A stretch of DNA of 11,782 bases from Bacteroidota bacterium (GTDB lineage Bacteria; Bacteroidota; Bacteroidia; Bacteroidales; UBA10428), in the NCBI GenBank assembly GCA_024640925.1, contig JAHEEB010000041.1:1-11782 (forward strand). Reading direction: 5' to 3'. The position numbers and the translations under genes are program-made. Below are positions 8,411-11,782 of this stretch, in pieces. Positions within the stretch are counted from its first letter, which is position 1, and each line of letters begins with the position of its first letter. The notes under the pieces were generated by a model. It was not told the DNA's origin, searched no databases, and was given only the letters and a program-made list of their open reading frames with translations.

Positions 8411-10921
8411 ATGGCAGAAGGTGAAAACATTATAAAAATTAATATTGAAGAAGAAATGAAAACATCGTACATCGATTATTCGATGTCGGTGATCGTTTCC
8501 AGGGCATTGCCCGATGTAAGAGATGGATTGAAACCAGTTCACAGAAGAGTACTTTTTGGCATGTCTGAACTTGGTGTACTGTCAAATCGTCCATATAAAA
8601 AGTCAGCAAGAATAGTAGGAGAGGTTCTCGGAAAGTTCCATCCTCATGGAGATACGTCGGTTTATGATGCTATGGTGAGGTTGGCTCAGGACTGGTCGAT
8701 GAGGTATCCATTAGTTGAGGGACAAGGAAACTTTGGTTCAATGGACGGTGATAGTCCGGCAGCCATGCGTTATACCGAGGCCCGATTAAGAAAGATAGCA
8801 GAAGAAAGTTTAGCTGATCTTGATAAGAATACGGTTGATTTCATGCTAAATTTCGATGATACCTTGGAAGAACCTACTGTACTTCCTTCTCGTATCCCTA
8901 ATTTGTTGGTAAACGGAGCATCTGGTATTGCTGTTGGTATGGCTACCAATATGGCCCCACACAATTTAAGAGAAGTTTGTTCTGCCATAAAGGCATACAT
9001 CGATGACAATGAAATTACCATAGAGGGATTAATGCAATATGTAAAGGCGCCTGATTTTCCGACTGGTGGTACCATTTATGGATTTAAAGGAATACGCGAT
9101 GCATTTGAAACCGGTCGGGGTAGAATAGTACTCAGGGCCAAAACTGAAATAGAGATTACCGAGTCTGGTCGTGAATGTATAATAGTGACCGAGGTACCGT
9201 ATCAGGTTAACAAGGCTGAAATGATCAAGAAGATAGCAGATATGATCAACGAGAAAAAACTCGAGGGCATTTCTTATATCAATGATGAAACAGACAGAAC
9301 AGGACTCAGGATTATAATTATATTAAAGAAAGACGCTCAGGCAAATGTTGTATTAAACAATCTTTTTAAACATTCACAGCTTCAGACCTCATTCAATGTT
9401 AATAACATAGCCCTTGTAAAAGGCAGACCAAAACTTCTGGATTTAAAACACCTTATTAAATATTTTGTTGAGCACAGGCATGAAGTTGTTATCAGGCGTT
9501 CGCAGTATGATTTGGAACAATCTTTAAAGAAGGCCCATATATTAGAAGGTCTATTAATTGCACTGGATCATTTAGACGAAGTAATCAAATTGATTAGGGC
9601 ATCAAAAACCCCTGATGATGCGCGTGATGGGCTTATGGCCAGCTTCAGTCTTTCTGATGTTCAAGCAAAGGCTATACTTGAAATGCGTTTACAGCGTTTA
9701 ACCGGTCTTGAACGTGATAAGATTAAAGCAGAATACGAAGAATTACTGAAACTAATTGAACATTTAAAAGAAATACTTGCCAGTGAAAGTCTCAGAATGC
9801 AGATTATTAAAGATGAGCTTACTGAAATATCTGACAAATTCGGAGATGAGAGAAGAACAGATATAGTCCCTGATGCAGGGGAGTTCAATCCGGAAGATTT
9901 CTATGCCGATGAAGAAATGTTAATTACAATTTCTCATCTTGGATACATAAAACGTACACGTTTGAATGAATTCAAAACTCAGCACAGAGGTGGTATAGGT
10001 TCGAAAGGAAGCGACACAAGAGAAGAAGATTTCCTTGAACATATGTTTAATGCCACAATGCATAATACTTTGTTGTTTTTCACAGAAAAAGGAAAGTGTT
10101 TCTGGCTTAAAGTATATGAAATCCCTGAAGGAACAAAAACTTCAAAAGGTAGAGCAATACAGAATCTGATTAATATTGATCTGGAAGATAAAATTAAAGC
10201 TTTCATTAATGTTACTAATTTTAATGATTCTGAGTATATTAAGTCTAATTATATTGTTCTTGCTACAAAGAATGGTCTTATTAAGAAAACTACGCTTGAA
10301 GCATATTCAAGACCTCGTACCAATGGTATAATTGCCATTAATTTCAGGGAAGGAGACAGTTTAATTGAGGCCAGACTAACAAACGGTAAAAATGAGCTTA
10401 TACTTGCCATTCGATCTGGAAAAGCTATCCGATTCAATGAAAGTAAAGTAAGGCATGTTGGCAGAACTGCTCTGGGTGTAAGAGGAATAAAATTCTCCAA
10501 CCCTAATGATGAAGTTGTAGGTATGGTAGCCGTTGATGCTGAAAACAAAGAAACGACTATTTTAGTGGTTTCAGAAAATGGATATGGTAAACGTACAGAT
10601 ATAGAAGATTATAGAGTTACAAACAGAGGAGGGAAGGGAGTAAAAACTATAAATGTAACGACTAAAACAGGTTCACTTATTGCTATAAAAGCAGTAACCG
10701 AAGAAACTGATTTAATGATAATTAACCGCTCAGGATTAACAATTCGTTTGTCTGTTGGATCAATTAGAGTAGCTGGTCGTGCAACACAAGGAGTAAGGTT
10801 AATTAACATCAGAGAAGGAGATTCTATTGCTGCTGTAGCCAGTGTGGCAAAAAGTCCGGATGAAGAAGTGATTATTGAACCTTTGACTGAAACGGATACA
10901 CCTGCGGAAGATATTGAATGA
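8411..10921 (+). CDS. gyrA: DNA gyrase subunit A
   Basis: An 836-residue breakage-and-rejoining subunit of DNA gyrase, which works with GyrB to introduce negative supercoils. The N-terminal winged-helix/tower region has the catalytic pair Arg120-Tyr121 in [10 protein letters not shown], equivalent to Tyr122 of E. coli. The quinolone-binding stretch is [10 protein letters not shown] (77-86), with Thr82 at the E. coli Ser83 position and Asp86 at Asp87. [19 protein letters not shown] (162-180) is also typical. A coiled-coil region (about 365-480) leads to the C-terminal DNA-wrapping beta-pinwheel (about 500-815). Its GyrA box is QHRGGIG (524-530), a variant of QRRGGKG; a related NRGGKG occurs at 738-743. 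The six-bladed C-terminal domain marks it as gyrase and not ParC. The protein ends in a short acidic tail. Length is normal, and the ATG at 8411 gives the expected short N-terminal arm. Confidence 0.97.
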   Translation: MAEGENIIKINIEEEMKTSYIDYSMSVIVSRALPDVRDGLKPVHRRVLFGMSELGVLSNRPYKKSARIVGEVLGKFHPHGDTSVYDAMVRLAQDWSMRYPLVEGQGNFGSMDGDSPAAMRYTEARLRKIAEESLADLDKNTVDFMLNFDDTLEEPTVLPSRIPNLLVNGASGIAVGMATNMAPHNLREVCSAIKAYIDDNEITIEGLMQYVKAPDFPTGGTIYGFKGIRDAFETGRGRIVLRAKTEIEITESGRECIIVTEVPYQVNKAEMIKKIADMINEKKLEGISYINDETDRTGLRIIIILKKDAQANVVLNNLFKHSQLQTSFNVNNIALVKGRPKLLDLKHLIKYFVEHRHEVVIRRSQYDLEQSLKKAHILEGLLIALDHLDEVIKLIRASKTPDDARDGLMASFSLSDVQAKAILEMRLQRLTGLERDKIKAEYEELLKLIEHLKEILASESLRMQIIKDELTEISDKFGDERRTDIVPDAGEFNPEDFYADEEMLITISHLGYIKRTRLNEFKTQHRGGIGSKGSDTREEDFLEHMFNATMHNTLLFFTEKGKCFWLKVYEIPEGTKTSKGRAIQNLINIDLEDKIKAFINVTNFNDSEYIKSNYIVLATKNGLIKKTTLEAYSRPRTNGIIAINFREGDSLIEARLTNGKNELILAIRSGKAIRFNESKVRHVGRTALGVRGIKFSNPNDEVVGMVAVDAENKETTILVVSENGYGKRTDIEDYRVTNRGGKGVKTINVTTKTGSLIAIKAVTEETDLMIINRSGLTIRLSVGSIRVAGRATQGVRLINIREGDSIAAVASVAKSPDEEVIIEPLTETDTPAEDIE

Positions 10922-10929
10922 GAGATATA

Positions 10930-10960
10930 TTAGTATATTATTTTCTTTTGTTTAAATTTG
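10930..10960 (+). promoter_or_regulatory. Candidate Bacteroidota promoter for the gene downstream of gyrA
   Basis: TAAATTTG at 10953-10960 is a perfect match to the Bacteroidota -7 consensus TAnnTTTG. TTAG at 10930-10933 differs from the -33 consensus TTTG at one base, and the spacer is 19 bases. It begins 8 bases after the gyrA stop at 10919-10921 and would start transcription near 10967, about 60 bases before the ATG at 11028. The downstream gene may therefore be transcribed independently of gyrA. The region is very AT-rich, which raises the chance of an accidental match. Confidence 0.4.
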
Positions 10961-11027
10961 TCTAGCTTTAAAAAACAGCATAACATATTGAATTTACTAT
11001 TAATATAAAACCATAAAAATTCATACA

Positions 11028-11782
11028 ATGAATAAGCTTATTTCCTTTTTTGTTGCCATAGCTTTAACAGTTTCAGTCGGTCTGAACGGACAGGATGGAA
11101 CATCACAAGAAACAGCTGTAAGCAAATATCCGGTGCTTCAAAATAAACTCAAAAAGAGTGATAAAGATGTATTGGATCCAAAACAAAACATTTCAGCCAA
11201 ATTCTGGTTATCACGTGCCGATTTGATGCTTGATATCTTTGAAGTAAATGTAAAATTCCTGGTTGTTGGTGGCCAATCTTTTATGATGAAACAATTTTTT
11301 GGAGAACCAAAACAGGTTACTACTGAAACCAGGGCCGATGGAAACACTTACGAAATACATCAACATGAGCAGGTTAAAATTGTTTACCTGAATGGAGTTG
11401 TTCAATCGTGGGAAGAAATGAATAAAATATATGAGCAGCCGCTTCCTGAAGCTTACAAATGTTTGGAAAAATCTCAAGAATTGGACGTTGAACATAAACT
11501 TGACAAAAAACTGAAAGAAGCTTATGTTAGATTGGCTAATTTTTATATAAATGATGGTTCAACCAAATATGTTGCAAAGGATTATAACGGAGCATATAGT
11601 AGTTTTAAATCGGATGTTGATATTAAACTTAAACCGGTTGTAAATGTTGTTGATACACTTATTATGTTTTATACAGGTTTATCAGCTTCCAAAGCAAATC
11701 TGCTCGACGAAAGTATAAAATACTACGAAATGGCTTTGTCTTATAATTTACCAGAACCTTCGTTGTATGTTGAACTTAAAAA
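11028..11782 (+). CDS. Exported TPR-like protein downstream of gyrA (3' end outside window)
   Basis: The frame is open from the ATG at 11028 to the window edge, giving 251 complete residues with no stop. Residues 1-20 form a signal peptide (MNKLISFFVAIALTVSVGLN, then GQD), so the mature protein is probably periplasmic. Residues about 50-140 (FWLSRADLMLDIFEVN, then a basic/aromatic stretch and a region rich in beta-type residues) do not resemble TPR repeats and I cannot assign them. Helical, TPR-like pairs follow at about 165-199 (AYVRLANFYIN ... AYSSFK) and 212-240 (MFYTGLSASKANLLDESIKYYEMAL). TPR proteins serve as protein-binding scaffolds, but nothing here identifies the partner. From memory, a TPR gene after gyrA recurs in Bacteroidota, suggesting a conserved neighbourhood. 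A 106-bp gap with a candidate promoter separates it from gyrA. Confidence 0.8.
   Translation, partial: MNKLISFFVAIALTVSVGLNGQDGTSQETAVSKYPVLQNKLKKSDKDVLDPKQNISAKFWLSRADLMLDIFEVNVKFLVVGGQSFMMKQFFGEPKQVTTETRADGNTYEIHQHEQVKIVYLNGVVQSWEEMNKIYEQPLPEAYKCLEKSQELDVEHKLDKKLKEAYVRLANFYINDGSTKYVAKDYNGAYSSFKSDVDIKLKPVVNVVDTLIMFYTGLSASKANLLDESIKYYEMALSYNLPEPSLYVELK

Noticed and set aside
10922..10950. Possible gyrA terminator: ATATA TTAG TATAT followed by a T-rich stretch
   Set aside because: The stem is five A-T pairs with no G-C pair, too weak to call, and it overlaps the promoter candidate.

Overview
The window reads as a slice of a Bacteroidota chromosome, probably a Bacteroidales/Marinilabiliales-type marine or gut-associated lineage, though I cannot place it more precisely. 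The reasons are an AT-rich base composition, two exported proteins ending in type IX secretion (T9SS) C-terminal sorting domains with the 'PNPAKD' signature, a Bacteroidota-style GyrA, a ClpC with a charged tail, weak or absent Shine-Dalgarno sequences, and intergenic matches to the Bacteroidota promoter consensus (TTTG / TAnnTTTG).

Layout, left to right. Bases 2-328 (+) are the 3' end of a cardiolipin synthase-type phospholipase D protein. rimO (379-1683, +), the ribosomal protein S12 methylthiotransferase, follows 50 bp later. Convergent with it, and only 7 bp away, is a two-gene minus-strand unit. Its first gene (3054-5444) encodes a 796-residue multidomain CotH-family surface protein. Its second (1691-3049) encodes a 452-residue parallel beta-helix protein. 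Both carry signal peptides and T9SS sorting domains and they are 4 bp apart, so they are probably co-expressed cell-surface or secreted partners. Next come clpC (5603-8200, -), with a clear intrinsic terminator at its 3' end, and gyrA (8411-10921, +), divergent from clpC across a 210-bp gap. The window closes with the 5' part of an exported TPR-like protein (11028 to the edge, +), which runs off the end.

Most of the window is housekeeping: membrane phospholipid synthesis, ribosome modification, proteolysis and DNA topology. The accessory element is the CotH/beta-helix pair. No mobile elements, CRISPR arrays, tRNAs or rRNAs were seen. I did not find a convincing new system. The best leads are the co-transcribed T9SS cargo pair, a CotH domain in which one expected acidic catalytic position appears substituted, and the unassigned N-terminal region of the protein downstream of gyrA. 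No intergenic stretch exceeds 300 bp.
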